Part shown: positions 1 through 5,941 of the stretch, in pieces | Position numbering within the stretch: the stretch's first letter is position 1 | How the letters are laid out: each line of letters begins with the position of its first letter | Assembly (NCBI GenBank): GCA_030064795.1 | Contig: JASJEI010000425.1 | Coordinates: 1 to 8,184 of the forward strand | DNA: 8,184 nucleotides | Origin: Pleurocapsa sp. MO_226.B13 | GTDB lineage: Bacteria; Cyanobacteriota; Cyanobacteriia; Cyanobacteriales; Xenococcaceae | Direction: 5' to 3' | Made by a program: the position numbers and the translations under genes | The notes under the pieces: model-generated | The model's input: the letters and a program-made list of their open reading frames with translations, nothing else | What the model was told of the DNA's origin: nothing | Databases searched by the model: none

Positions 1-2
1 TT

Positions 3-1433
3 CAGCGCCAAGAAATCGCTGTTAAAGTTCTGTCTAAACAAGAACCCATAACCCAGATAGCTCACCAAGAGCAAGTTAGCCGAAAATTTCTCTACCAACA
101 AAAAGAGATTGCTCAAAAAGCTTTGCAGACTGCTTTTAACAAGGAAGAACCAGAGAATCAAGTCCTCTATTATCTGCCAGTGACTCAAACCTGGATATTT
201 CAGTTGATTTTGGCTCTTATTTTTATCTGTCACTGTTCTTATCGAGGTGTCGTCGAGCTATTAAGAGATTTATTTGATTATTCTGTTAGTATCGGTACAA
301 TACACAATCGAGTCCAAGAAGCGAGGCAAAAAGCCCGAAAAATCAATCAATCTCAAGATTTATCATCAATTGAGGTGGCATTACTCGATGAACTATTCCA
401 GGGTTCTCGACCCGTCTTGACAGGAGTAGATGCTAAATCTACCTACTGCTTTCTTCTAGAAGAAGTCGAGCATCGAGATGAAGATACTTGGGGCTATTAT
501 TTACTCGAAGCCCAAGAACAGGGATTGAATCCTGATTACACCATAGCAGATGCTGGGAGTGGAATCAGAGCGGGACAAAAAGCAGCTTGGGGAGAGAAGC
601 CTTTTCATGGAGATGTGTGGCATATTTTCGACCAAGGTAACGCTTTGTGCCGAAATTTAGCTAAAAAAGCTCAGGGAGCTACAACTCAAAGAGAAAAACT
701 GCAACAGAAGATGGAGTTAGCTAAATTAAAGGGAGAAGGAAATAAATTCTCAACTAAGTTAACCAAAGCTCGTACAAACGAAGTAATATTGCGTAAATTA
801 GCTCAAGACATTAAGATACTCCTGTATTGGCTCAGAAATGATATTTTATCCTTGGCAGGGGAAGACTATTCGGTAAGAATCGAGCTGATGAATTTCATTA
901 TTGAAGAACTCGAACTGAGAGAAGATAAGAAGCACAAAGGGATTAGAGCAATTAGAGTGGCTTTATCAAATCAAAAAACTGATTTATTAGCTTTTGCTGA
1001 AGTATTAGACGAAAAACTAGAGAAGATTGCCCAAAATTTTCAAATTTCTCACTCTCAAGTGCGAAAGGTCTGTTTATTAATGAAGAAATCACTTTCAACT
1101 AACCGATACTGGCAGAAGTGGAATCAACTCTACCAGCAACTTTCTGCGAAATTTCTCCCAGTAATGGAAGCGGTTGAGTCAGCAATGAAATCAACCCCCA
1201 GAGCCAGCTCTTTAGTGGAAAACTTGAATTCTCGCCTCAGAAACTATTTTTTCTTGAGAAAACACCTCAATTCTGATTATCTCGACCTTCTCAGGTTTTT
1301 TCTGAATCATCGCACCTTTCTCGAAAGTCGAGTTCCTGAGCGAATCGGGAAAAGTCCCACAGAGTTGATGACGGGTGAAAAGCATCCTCATTGGCTGGAG
1401 CTATTAGGATTTAACCTTTTTCAACGTGCCTGA
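3..1433 (+). CDS. DDE transposase, 5' end outside window
   Basis: A transposase that would cut and join transposon ends. The frame is open to the left edge, so the TTG at 123 is not the real start: 40 upstream codons read as a helix-turn-helix-like segment (IAVKVLSKQEPITQIA, then VSRKFLYQ). About 476 residues are visible. A second helical DNA-binding-like stretch (YRGVVELLRDLF...GTIHNRV) comes before the catalytic core. Candidate catalytic residues are Asp in LTGVDAKS (codon near 429), Asp in FHGDVWHIF (near 612) and Glu in SSLVENLNSRLRNYF (near 1218). Roughly 200 mostly helical residues separate the second Asp from the Glu, as in transposases with an inserted helical domain. The C-terminal ERIGKSPTELMTG is typical of integrase-fold transposases. 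I could not assign an IS family (ISNCY-like is a guess), and no terminal repeat was found downstream. Broad class is confident; family is not. Confidence 0.85.
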   Translation, partial: QRQEIAVKVLSKQEPITQIAHQEQVSRKFLYQQKEIAQKALQTAFNKEEPENQVLYYLPVTQTWIFQLILALIFICHCSYRGVVELLRDLFDYSVSIGTIHNRVQEARQKARKINQSQDLSSIEVALLDELFQGSRPVLTGVDAKSTYCFLLEEVEHRDEDTWGYYLLEAQEQGLNPDYTIADAGSGIRAGQKAAWGEKPFHGDVWHIFDQGNALCRNLAKKAQGATTQREKLQQKMELAKLKGEGNKFSTKLTKARTNEVILRKLAQDIKILLYWLRNDILSLAGEDYSVRIELMNFIIEELELREDKKHKGIRAIRVALSNQKTDLLAFAEVLDEKLEKIAQNFQISHSQVRKVCLLMKKSLSTNRYWQKWNQLYQQLSAKFLPVMEAVESAMKSTPRASSLVENLNSRLRNYFFLRKHLNSDYLDLLRFFLNHRTFLESRVPERIGKSPTELMTGEKHPHWLELLGFNLFQRA

Positions 1434-1750
1434 CAATTAGGTTCTATAATAATACTTTTGTTCTGTAAGCGAAGCTAAAATTTGGCTTAATTTATGCTGC
1501 ATTTGTTACCCAAAATACCCCGTTTTTGAACAACGCCATCAAAGATATAGCGAGAGGGGACTAGATCTCAAAGCTGAGGAACAATTTTGGCAATTATTTG
1601 ATTCACCTGAAGTTGAATTCATAACCATTAGAAATAAAGAGTAAAAAACGGTAGTGGATGCTACTCGTAAAAAAGTTTAATAAAATATTAAGTAATGCTG
1701 CCTGTAAAAAACGGCACATTTGATTAAATAGCTTCAGAGAATAAAATTAA
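1434..1750. other. gene-poor gap between transposase and next gene
   Basis: This 317-bp stretch holds no complete gene. It contains one possible gene remnant (separate entry) and an 11-bp direct repeat GTAAAAAACGG at 1641-1651 and 1704-1714. A weak GTAG/CTAC stem lies just after the first repeat. The 3' end of the transposon carrying the upstream transposase must lie here if that element is intact, but I see no inverted repeat that would mark it. The last 60 bases before 1751 are AT-rich and may hold the promoter of the next gene; no box is clear enough to call. Confidence 0.5.
1453..1644 (+). pseudogene. possible C-terminal gene fragment, unknown
   Basis: A reading frame without a convincing start runs from a stop at 1450 to TAA at 1642-1644. 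Its last part, about 45 codons from 1507, has balanced protein-like composition (KYPVFEQRHQRYSERGL, then FWQLFDSPEVEFI). It may be the tail of a gene whose front was lost when neighbouring elements arrived. I do not recognise it, and it could also be chance. It lies in the same orientation as the flanking genes. Confidence 0.22.
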
Positions 1751-2572
1751 ATGGTAATTACAGCAAATCAAACTATACAACCGCCACAAGCACCTTCGAC
1801 ACCAGTTGTGGCTCAACAAGCTTTAAGCGAATTAGTCAGTTATTATCGAGAGTTGGCTCAGTATCATCGCGCTTCGGTTGATTATCATCGATGATTATTA
1901 GAACAGCATTCCCAAGATGCTGAAGTTGCCGAAAAACAACTGGCAAGTATTGAAGCGATTTTACATCCTTTAACTACAGCTTCTGTCATCCAAGACGCTA
2001 ATGGCAAACAGGTTCATGGAACGGGTCAAATTACATCCTTAGAAGACCAAGTCCAGGACAAGGTATCAGAAGAAGCTTCAAAGACTCTAGCTGTCCCTGA
2101 AGTGACAACTGTTGAGCCAGAGCCAGAAGAATCAAAGGTAGATGAGATAACTACTGATGATAAGAAGTCTGAGACCAAAGCCTCTAAGCCAGTTACTCAA
2201 ACCTCACCTAAGAAGAATGGTCAAGCTAAAACTAGCAGTTCCAAAGCTACAAAAAATAAGAAGCCAACTAAGAGTAAGAATACTCGACCCGCTAAAAAAT
2301 CAACTAAGGCATTTTCATCTCGATTACCTTACTCTGAAAAATTAGCTGCTCGTGAAACTATTGTTGATGCTGTGGCTCTGTGTTTGCAGGAATACTATCC
2401 CACCGTAATCAGTGCCGAAGAGCTAGTGAAATACTATTATCCAGAAGGACTCGACAGAGAAGCGAGCAAAAAAGCTTACGGAGCTTTTAGTAACTGTTTG
2501 AGTAAAGGAGCTGGCAAACAAGGGTGGATCAGAGCCAGCATTGGTAAATATCGTTGGCAAGATGAAGGGTGA
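1751..2572 (+). pseudogene. coiled-coil / Lys-rich / winged-helix-like protein, in-frame TGA
   Basis: Starting at ATG 1751 a single frame runs 274 codons to TGA 2570-2572, broken only by TGA at 1892-1894 (codon 48). On both sides of that stop the frame reads as one amphipathic helix (ELVSYYRELAQYHRASVDYHR, stop, LLEQHSQDAEVAEKQLASIE), so the ancestral codon was probably CGA (Arg) changed to TGA. After the coiled coil comes an acidic stretch (EPEPEESKVDE), then a Lys/Ser/Thr/Pro-rich basic linker (about residues 140-195) like nucleic-acid-binding tails. The last ~80 residues look like a winged helix (AEELVKYYYPEGL, then GWIRASIGKYRW). Inference: a DNA- or RNA-binding protein of unknown role. 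Without readthrough, only a 47-residue peptide or a restart (e.g. GTG 2102, keeping the basic linker and winged helix) would be made. No strong ribosome binding site precedes 1751 (AGAG only). Confidence 0.7.
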
Positions 2573-2649
2573 ACGGAGGCAGAAAGCAGAAGAAGCCGTT
2601 AGACACCGATAAATGGCTCTATCCCAACTATTGCGAATACTGCCACAAC
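2569..2649 (+). pseudogene. truncated CxxC protein, N-terminus only
   Basis: A GTG start overlaps the TGA of the preceding gene by four bases (GTGA), a common translational-coupling arrangement. About 27 codons follow, starting basic and ending in YPNYCEYCHN, which gives a CxxC that could be half of a zinc site. The frame is then cut by the left end of the ISKra4-type element at 2649 and ends on a stop inside it at 2674-2676. The rest of the gene is not found on the other side of the element. I do not recognise the protein. The coupling and the CxxC favour a real gene start, but the piece is short. Confidence 0.4.
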
Positions 2650-2721
2650 GGGAGCATCTCAAATGTGCAAAAATAGAAAAATGAGATATTATTCGCGAGA
2701 AGTCCTTGCGAATAATATCCA
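2649..2721 (+). repeat. left terminal inverted repeat of ISKra4-type element
   Basis: It matches the reverse complement of 4595-4667 at 69 of 73 positions. The outer 36 bp are identical to the other end; the inner part is a hairpin (2685-2719). Confidence 0.85.
2685..2719. repeat. hairpin copy 1 (left end)
   Basis: Arms 2685-2699 and 2705-2719 pair over 15 bp with one G-T wobble, around a 5-nt loop. It starts exactly 36 bp inside the element tip. The core TTATTCGCGAG / GCGAATAA is shared with the two other copies. No T-tract follows on either strand, so it is not an ordinary terminator. Confidence 0.75.
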
Positions 2722-2976
2722 TAATTAAGGCTCCTCAGATTCTCCGTCGAATCCTGCCTCCAGTAAATTTTGCTTGAGGTTCTCAATCATCTTCGTTAAC
2801 TCATTGAGAATGGTTCTCCTCCCCACAGACATCACGGCTTCGATATGAGCCTGACTGCCCGCTTTGCCCAAATGTTTGTACTTGCTAAGTTTTTTTTTGG
2901 TTGAGCAGCGAAAGTTGGGGTCAGGGGTTTGCAGCTTATAGCTGAACTTCCTAGACATTCGTACTATCTTTTTCTC

Positions 2977-2999
2977 AAATCCTTGTTCTGCAAGGATTT
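2977..2999. repeat. hairpin inside the MITE-like insertion
   Basis: AAATCCTTG and CAAGGATTT form a perfect 9-bp stem around the loop TTCTG. It is not followed by a T-run long enough for a terminator. It may be a subterminal structure of the element. Confidence 0.5.
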
Positions 3000-3165
3000 T
3001 AGCTATTAGTACTTGTGTATGTGTCCATGGAAGGCATTGACAAATTTAAGCAATCGCTATATTATGATTTCCTAGACGCGAGCGCTTAAAACCCCCTTCA
3101 ATAAAGCCTCAGAGCGATTGTACCCAGTCAGGAGCGTTGGCAAAATCACTTCATAGCCCTCAGCG

Positions 3166-3187
3166 CGAGCTTTGCTTCGTTTTTTTT
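3166..3187 (+). terminator. terminator-like stem with T8 inside the MITE
   Basis: CGAGC-TTT-GCTTCG forms a five-pair stem with one bulged T, followed directly by eight Ts (3180-3187). It would end transcripts running rightward (plus strand) through the insertion. The stem is short, so efficiency is uncertain. Confidence 0.4.
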
Positions 3188-3411
3188 AACTGGAAGTTCA
3201 GTTATAGTACCAATAAGTCTTGTAAGGCTGTCGCACCTGATACCGAGCTACCCAAGCCCCCTGGGGAGCGATTTCTCCGGTAGAAAGTAATCGCTCAATT
3301 TCCGCTTCTAAGACAGCAATAGCATCTTGAAGACGGTCAACGCGGACCAGTTTCTCAGTTTCTTCTTCAGCTTTTGAAGGTCGGGGCATAATTTTCGAGT
3401 CGTCTGGGACT

Positions 3412-3440
3412 CTTATTCGCGAGGAGATCTCGCGAATAAG
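3412..3440. repeat. hairpin copy 2 (between the two element genes)
   Basis: A perfect 12-bp stem (3412-3423 with 3429-3440) and 5-nt loop. It sits 19 nt after the transposase stop and 22 nt before the accessory-gene ATG. It shares the TTATTCGCGAG-GAG(A/T)T-CTCGCGAATAA core with the end hairpins. Confidence 0.78.
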
Positions 3441-3459
3441 TTGCTCCCTTAATTAGAGC

Positions 3460-4544
3460 TCACACAGCCAATTGTCCATTGAGATAAGCACAGCGAAGTT
3501 GAAGCATCTGAGGGACATTGGACCAGTTCCACTGTGCTCCAGTCAGTTTCAGCCGTTGGTCAATTTGTTTGACCGCTGATTCGACGGCTCCACTGCCAAT
3601 GGAACTCACTTGTTTGTTTTGAACCTGATGATAATTAATCAGCCGACGGCGATGTTTTTGAAGATGTTTGAGGAATTTCTCTCCTCCCGATGGCTTGAGG
3701 GAATTGACAAGAGCAATGGTTGACTCGATTTCTCCTACCCAGAGTTGTGTTTCCAGTCGCTCAAGTAACTCGGAGTCGGCTTCAATCTTGTAAAGGTTTT
3801 CCTTCAAGTGATACCAGTCAAGAATTTCCTGCCTTTGAACCTCCTCGCCTATTTCGGCAAAAAGGTTCCAGATGCCATCATGACCGTCCCCCAGACAGTA
3901 AAGAGGATTGGCTAAGGGCTGACTATTAACCCAGTTGATTAAGGACAGGTTATCTTGAAAAAAAGCTCCGTAATAGATGCCCTGTAATCGAGCCGTTTTA
4001 TACTCTTTGTAATAACATTTTTCGCCTTTGGGGCCACGGATTCTGACTTTTCCTCCATCGAGACTGACTTCAGTTAACTTTTGTTTGACATCAGGGAAAT
4101 CGAAGCAGTGTCGTTGGACTTTTCTTTGTAAACTGCTATGAGAAACGGAAATTCCCGTCAGAATTTTCAGGTCGTTTTCTGCCCCTTGATAGGAAGAGTT
4201 AGCACTTAAAATCAGGCAGCATCTTTCTAGAAGGGGACTTCGGCGTTGATAGGGAGCTAATCCCAGTCGGTTGGCTTGTTTTTTCGTGATTTTTAGCGAC
4301 CCCACGCAGCTTTTGAGAGTTCGCTTCCGACCTCTGCGGGTTCCAGTCTGCTTTTCGATAAAAAAAGGGCGATTTTCGGGCTGATTTGTGCGAGAGTTTG
4401 CTGCCTGACCGTAATTTCGATGCCTTCTAAAGTCTCAATTTGCTCAGAAGGAGTATTTTTGTAGAGAATCGAGCTGATTTCTTGGATACAAGCTTCTAGA
4501 CGTTCTTTTTCTTCTGGAGTCATGGACATTAACGGGTAACTCAT
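3460..4544 (-). CDS. ISKra4-family transposase, -1 frameshift
   Basis: The DDE transposase of the 2649-4667 element. The first frame (ATG 4544 to stop 4293) gives 83 residues; the second continues to TGA 3460-3462. Before its apparent GTG start the second frame is open and protein-like (FFIEKQTGTRRGRKRTLKS), so the GTG is not the real start. The frames join by a -1 shift on CCC-T7 (plus-strand A7 at 4360-4366), giving about 361 residues with the crossover near residue 60. The catalytic core is VSLDGGKVRIRG (Asp about 163), GDGHDGIWNLF (Asp about 223), LDWYHLKENLYKI, and GSGAVESAVKQIDQR (Glu about 322). GAQWNWSNVPQMLQLR near the C-terminus is characteristic of ISKra4 proteins as I remember them. 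All key residues are intact, so it could be active. The alternative to programmed shifting is a simple indel in the T-run. The second ATG (codon 7) is an alternative start; no clear Shine-Dalgarno is seen. Confidence 0.85.
4360..4369 (-). promoter_or_regulatory. slippery run for -1 ribosomal frameshift
   Basis: On the minus strand CCC is followed by seven Ts and A. Zero-frame codons CTT TTT TTA can re-pair one base back as CCT TTT TTT. Both frames are open across it, and the transposase reads through cleanly after the shift. No stimulatory stem was identified. Confidence 0.5.
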
Positions 4545-4594
4545 CTAAGTCTATTGTCGACCATGTGGGATAATTTGAGCCCCTAATTCTAGCT

Positions 4595-4667
4595 TGGGTA
4601 TTATTCGCGAGGAGTTCTCGCGAATAATACCTCATTTTTCTATTTTTGCACATTTGAGATGCTCCCG
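4595..4667 (-). repeat. right terminal inverted repeat of ISKra4-type element
   Basis: Partner of 2649-2721. The outer tip reads CGGGAGCATCTC on the minus strand, and the inner part is a perfect hairpin (4597-4631). Confidence 0.85.
4597..4631. repeat. hairpin copy 3 (right end)
   Basis: A perfect 15-bp stem (4597-4611 with 4617-4631) with loop GAGTT, 36 bp inside the right tip and about 50 bp upstream of the transposase start. In transcripts reading inward it would form in the 5' leader of the transposase. Confidence 0.8.
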
Positions 4668-5461
4668 CTAGACAAGTATTCAATCCCAATGACTATAATT
4701 TTTATTTCTCTAGTCGTAATAATCGTCAAAGAACTGGTTTTGCGGTACGTAAGGGAATAAATGTAGTTCAAAATGATGACTATGATGCTTTAAATGTATC
4801 TGGGGGATTAAGATATGGAACGGACATAACTGTCAGTACTGATAGTGAGAAAATTCGTTTGCTCTCTGTTCATTTAAAATCAGGTTGTTTTACTAAAGCT
4901 CTAGAGGGCTTAGGTTCTGGTCGAGGAGCTTGCGATAAGTTGAGTTTACAAGTGCCAATTTTAGAGGATTGGATTGATGATCGCGCCAGAGATGGAATTC
5001 CTTTTGCTGTCATGGGTGACTTTAACCGTCGGTTGAATATATCAGGAGATGACTTGTGGCAGGAAATAGATGATGCCGAACCTGCTAATTCCGATCTAAC
5101 CAAAGTTACAGAAGGCAGAATCTCTGACTGTTTCGATGGTAAATTTCCTCAATTCATAGATCATATAGTTCTCGATAAGCAATCAACTGATTGGTTAACT
5201 CCTGATTCCTTCGAGCAGAAGCTTTACAATCAACCTCTTTCAAGAGAGGATTTTTTGTCAGACCACTGTGCGATCGCCGTAACTTTAGATATGCCTGGAA
5301 CTTTCCCCGCTTCTAGTTCTGGTGGCTTGGGTAGTTCTAACCGTGATTTAGGTACTAATCGTAATGACGGTAGTTCTCCCGAAGCTATATTTGACCGCAT
5401 TTCCGAGATGGAGATTGAATTACGAGATTTAAGAAGATTAATTGAATCTTTTGTTAACTAA
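4668..5461 (+). pseudogene. endonuclease/exonuclease/phosphatase protein, N-terminus lost
   Basis: The frame is open from the ISKra4 element edge to TAA 5459-5461, about 263 codons, with no usable ATG near the start. It begins in mid-domain (VFNPNDYNFYFSSRNNRQR, then GFAVRKGI). EEP-superfamily motifs (Mg-dependent cleavage of phosphodiester or phosphomonoester bonds) are clear: SVHLKSGC (codon near 4868), MGDFNRR (near 5015), FIDHIVLD (near 5156) and LSDHCAIAV (near 5258). What is missing is the front of the fold, with the metal-binding Asn and Glu expected in this superfamily, so even an internally started product should be inactive. The tail is a Ser/Gly/Asn-rich linker followed by a short coiled coil (RISEMEIELRDLRRLIES). 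The stop overlaps the ATG of the next gene (TAATG). The lost front is not on the far side of the element, so DNA was deleted or moved. Confidence 0.82.
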
Positions 5462-5667
5462 TGAATAAACATTCAGAAGAGAGCAGCGATGATCAAGTTG
5501 CTCTTTCTTTTCCTAAAATGCCAGCTATTGCTAGAGAAATATCAGTTGTTGTTTTCGCCGTAGCCATTCTTGTCCTGGGGTTTGGATTGGTTTTGCGGTG
5601 GCTACCCGAACTTCAAATGGCGATCGCATTTAAACCAGCAGTAGGCGATCGCTTTTTCAAGAATTAA
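5461..5667 (+). CDS. small single-helix membrane protein
   Basis: A 68-residue protein whose ATG shares one base with the stop of the EEP gene (TAATG), which implies translational coupling and a linked function or shared regulation. An acidic, Ser-rich N-terminus (residues 1-14) leads to one hydrophobic helix (about residues 28-48, ISVVVFAVAILVLGFGLVLRWL), then a short basic tail. It is probably an inner- or thylakoid-membrane protein with a short exposed end. The preceding EEP tail ends in a coiled coil, so the pair may have worked together at a membrane, but that is inference. The last 16 codons contain two HIP1 octamers. No known family recognised. Its ribosome binding site would lie inside the upstream gene and is not obvious. 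Confidence 0.6.
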   Translation: MNKHSEESSDDQVALSFPKMPAIAREISVVVFAVAILVLGFGLVLRWLPELQMAIAFKPAVGDRFFKN

Positions 5668-5681
5668 AGAATTGCGATCGC
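5620..5681 (+). repeat. cluster of three HIP1 octamers
   Basis: GCGATCGC occurs at 5620-5627, 5645-5652 and 5674-5681. Single copies lie at 5270-5277, 7312-7319 and 7811-7818. Six in 8.2 kb is far above chance and points to a cyanobacterial host. Confidence 0.8.
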
Positions 5682-5766
5682 TATTATAATTTTCTGACCC
5701 CATCAATGGATAATTTACACCTGGAATATTTTTGGTGTTGTTATTTGTTATTGTTGTAAAGAAAAA

Positions 5767-5905
5767 GGAAGTAACGCGAGGGGAGATTTGCCCTCTAGCT
5801 TGGTTGGTGAAAACCTGCCAGGTTACGGCGAGTCGATGAACCGAGAACCACACCGAGGATCTTCGGATCGGTAGGAATCCCTCGGCAACGAGTGGAATAA
5901 CTTCC
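5767..5905 (+). ncRNA. HEARO-like structured RNA (IscB-type omega RNA)
   Basis: About 139 nt with strong RNA structure and no coding frame. The ends pair: GGAAGT (5767-5772) with ACTTCC (5900-5905). Inside are GAGGG/CCCTC (5778-5782 with 5791-5795), a CTTGG/CCAGG or GGTT/AACC hairpin (5799-5822), GATC-TTCG-GATC capped by a cUUCGg tetraloop with ACC/GGT below it (5852-5872), and CTCG-GCAA-CGAG with a GNRA loop (5881-5892). The string GATGAACCGAGAACCACACC and the GGTAGGAATCCC segment match my memory of HEARO RNAs, which guide the nuclease IscB and are numerous in cyanobacteria, often without a nuclease gene. No IscB follows directly; only a relic lies about 1 kb downstream (6932-7063). In IscB systems the guide lies 5' of the scaffold, which here would be the AT-rich bases before 5767. 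The alternative is a TnpB-type right-end RNA, which shares the AGGAATCCC motif. Confidence 0.6.
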
Positions 5906-5941
5906 GACTTCTCAATAGCTATACAGGAAAAAATTCCCTAG

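Larger units (their letters stand above)
2941..3202. mobile_element. MITE-like insertion with TATA (or TA) target duplication
   Basis: The 262-bp segment is flanked by TATA at 2937-2940 and 3203-3206. Its ends are inverted: CTGAACTTCC at 2942-2951 and its complement GGAAGTTCAG at 3192-3201. Excision with one TATA restores the host frame exactly, which is strong evidence for a real, fairly recent insertion. If the duplication is counted as TA, the ends read TA(G/A)CTGAACTTCC and would suit an IS630/Tc1-like mobiliser. There is no transposase inside. It carries a 9-bp hairpin (2977-2999) and a terminator-like stem with eight Ts (3166-3187). Confidence 0.78.
2725..3389 (-). pseudogene. IS accessory gene split by a 262-bp insertion
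   Basis: Two minus-strand frames (3389 to 3198 and 2958 to 2725) are halves of one gene. Removing 2941-3206 (the insertion plus one TATA copy) joins TAC TAT to AAG CTG CAA and restores a continuous 132-residue frame through YWYYKLQTPDPNF. The N-terminal part is a charged coiled coil (about residues 8-37, EEETEKL...IERLLST). A Tyr-rich core follows (ARYQV...KTYWYY), then SKYKHLGKAGSQAHIEAV and a C-terminal amphipathic helix. The layout (coiled coil, RY, YWYY, HLG, helix) reminds me of DUF6788-like small proteins, unverified. It begins 22 nt after hairpin copy 2 and ends three bases inside the left terminal repeat, so it belongs to the element rather than the host. As it stands, the first half ends at a TGA formed by the insertion end, giving a 63-residue product. 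Role unknown; help or control of transposition is a guess. Confidence 0.75.
2649..4667 (-). mobile_element. ISKra4-type insertion sequence with accessory gene
   Basis: The ends are inverted copies over about 73 bp (2649-2721 and 4595-4667) with only four mismatches, both starting CGGGAGCATCTC. Inside, all on the minus strand, are a frameshifted ISKra4-family transposase and a small accessory gene; each gene is bracketed by copies of the same hairpin. The length is about 2.02 kb including a 262-bp secondary insertion, so about 1.75 kb originally. No target duplication is visible: the eight bases outside the two ends differ, and the flanks belong to different genes. This suggests a deletion or recombination next to the element after it arrived. 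The ISMich1 subgroup is my best recollection for the organisation, not a verified assignment. Confidence 0.82.

Noticed and set aside
1655..1680. GTAG/CTAC stem near a T-run (minus strand) as terminator
   Set aside because: The stem is only four pairs and there is no minus-strand gene nearby that would need it.
2685..2719. Hairpins of the ISKra4-type element as rho-independent terminators
   Set aside because: None of the three stems is followed by a T-tract on either strand.
2423..2722. Minus-strand frame of 99 codons
   Set aside because: It lies antisense to the winged-helix-like domain and crosses the transposon boundary; no protein features.
3460..4305. Independent 281-residue transposase starting at GTG
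   Set aside because: The frame is open and protein-like upstream of that GTG back to the T7 run, so the piece is better read as the second half of a frameshifted transposase.
4444..4689. Minus-strand frame across the right end of the ISKra4-type element
   Set aside because: It crosses the transposon tip and hairpin and overlaps the real transposase start; composition is that of a shadow frame.
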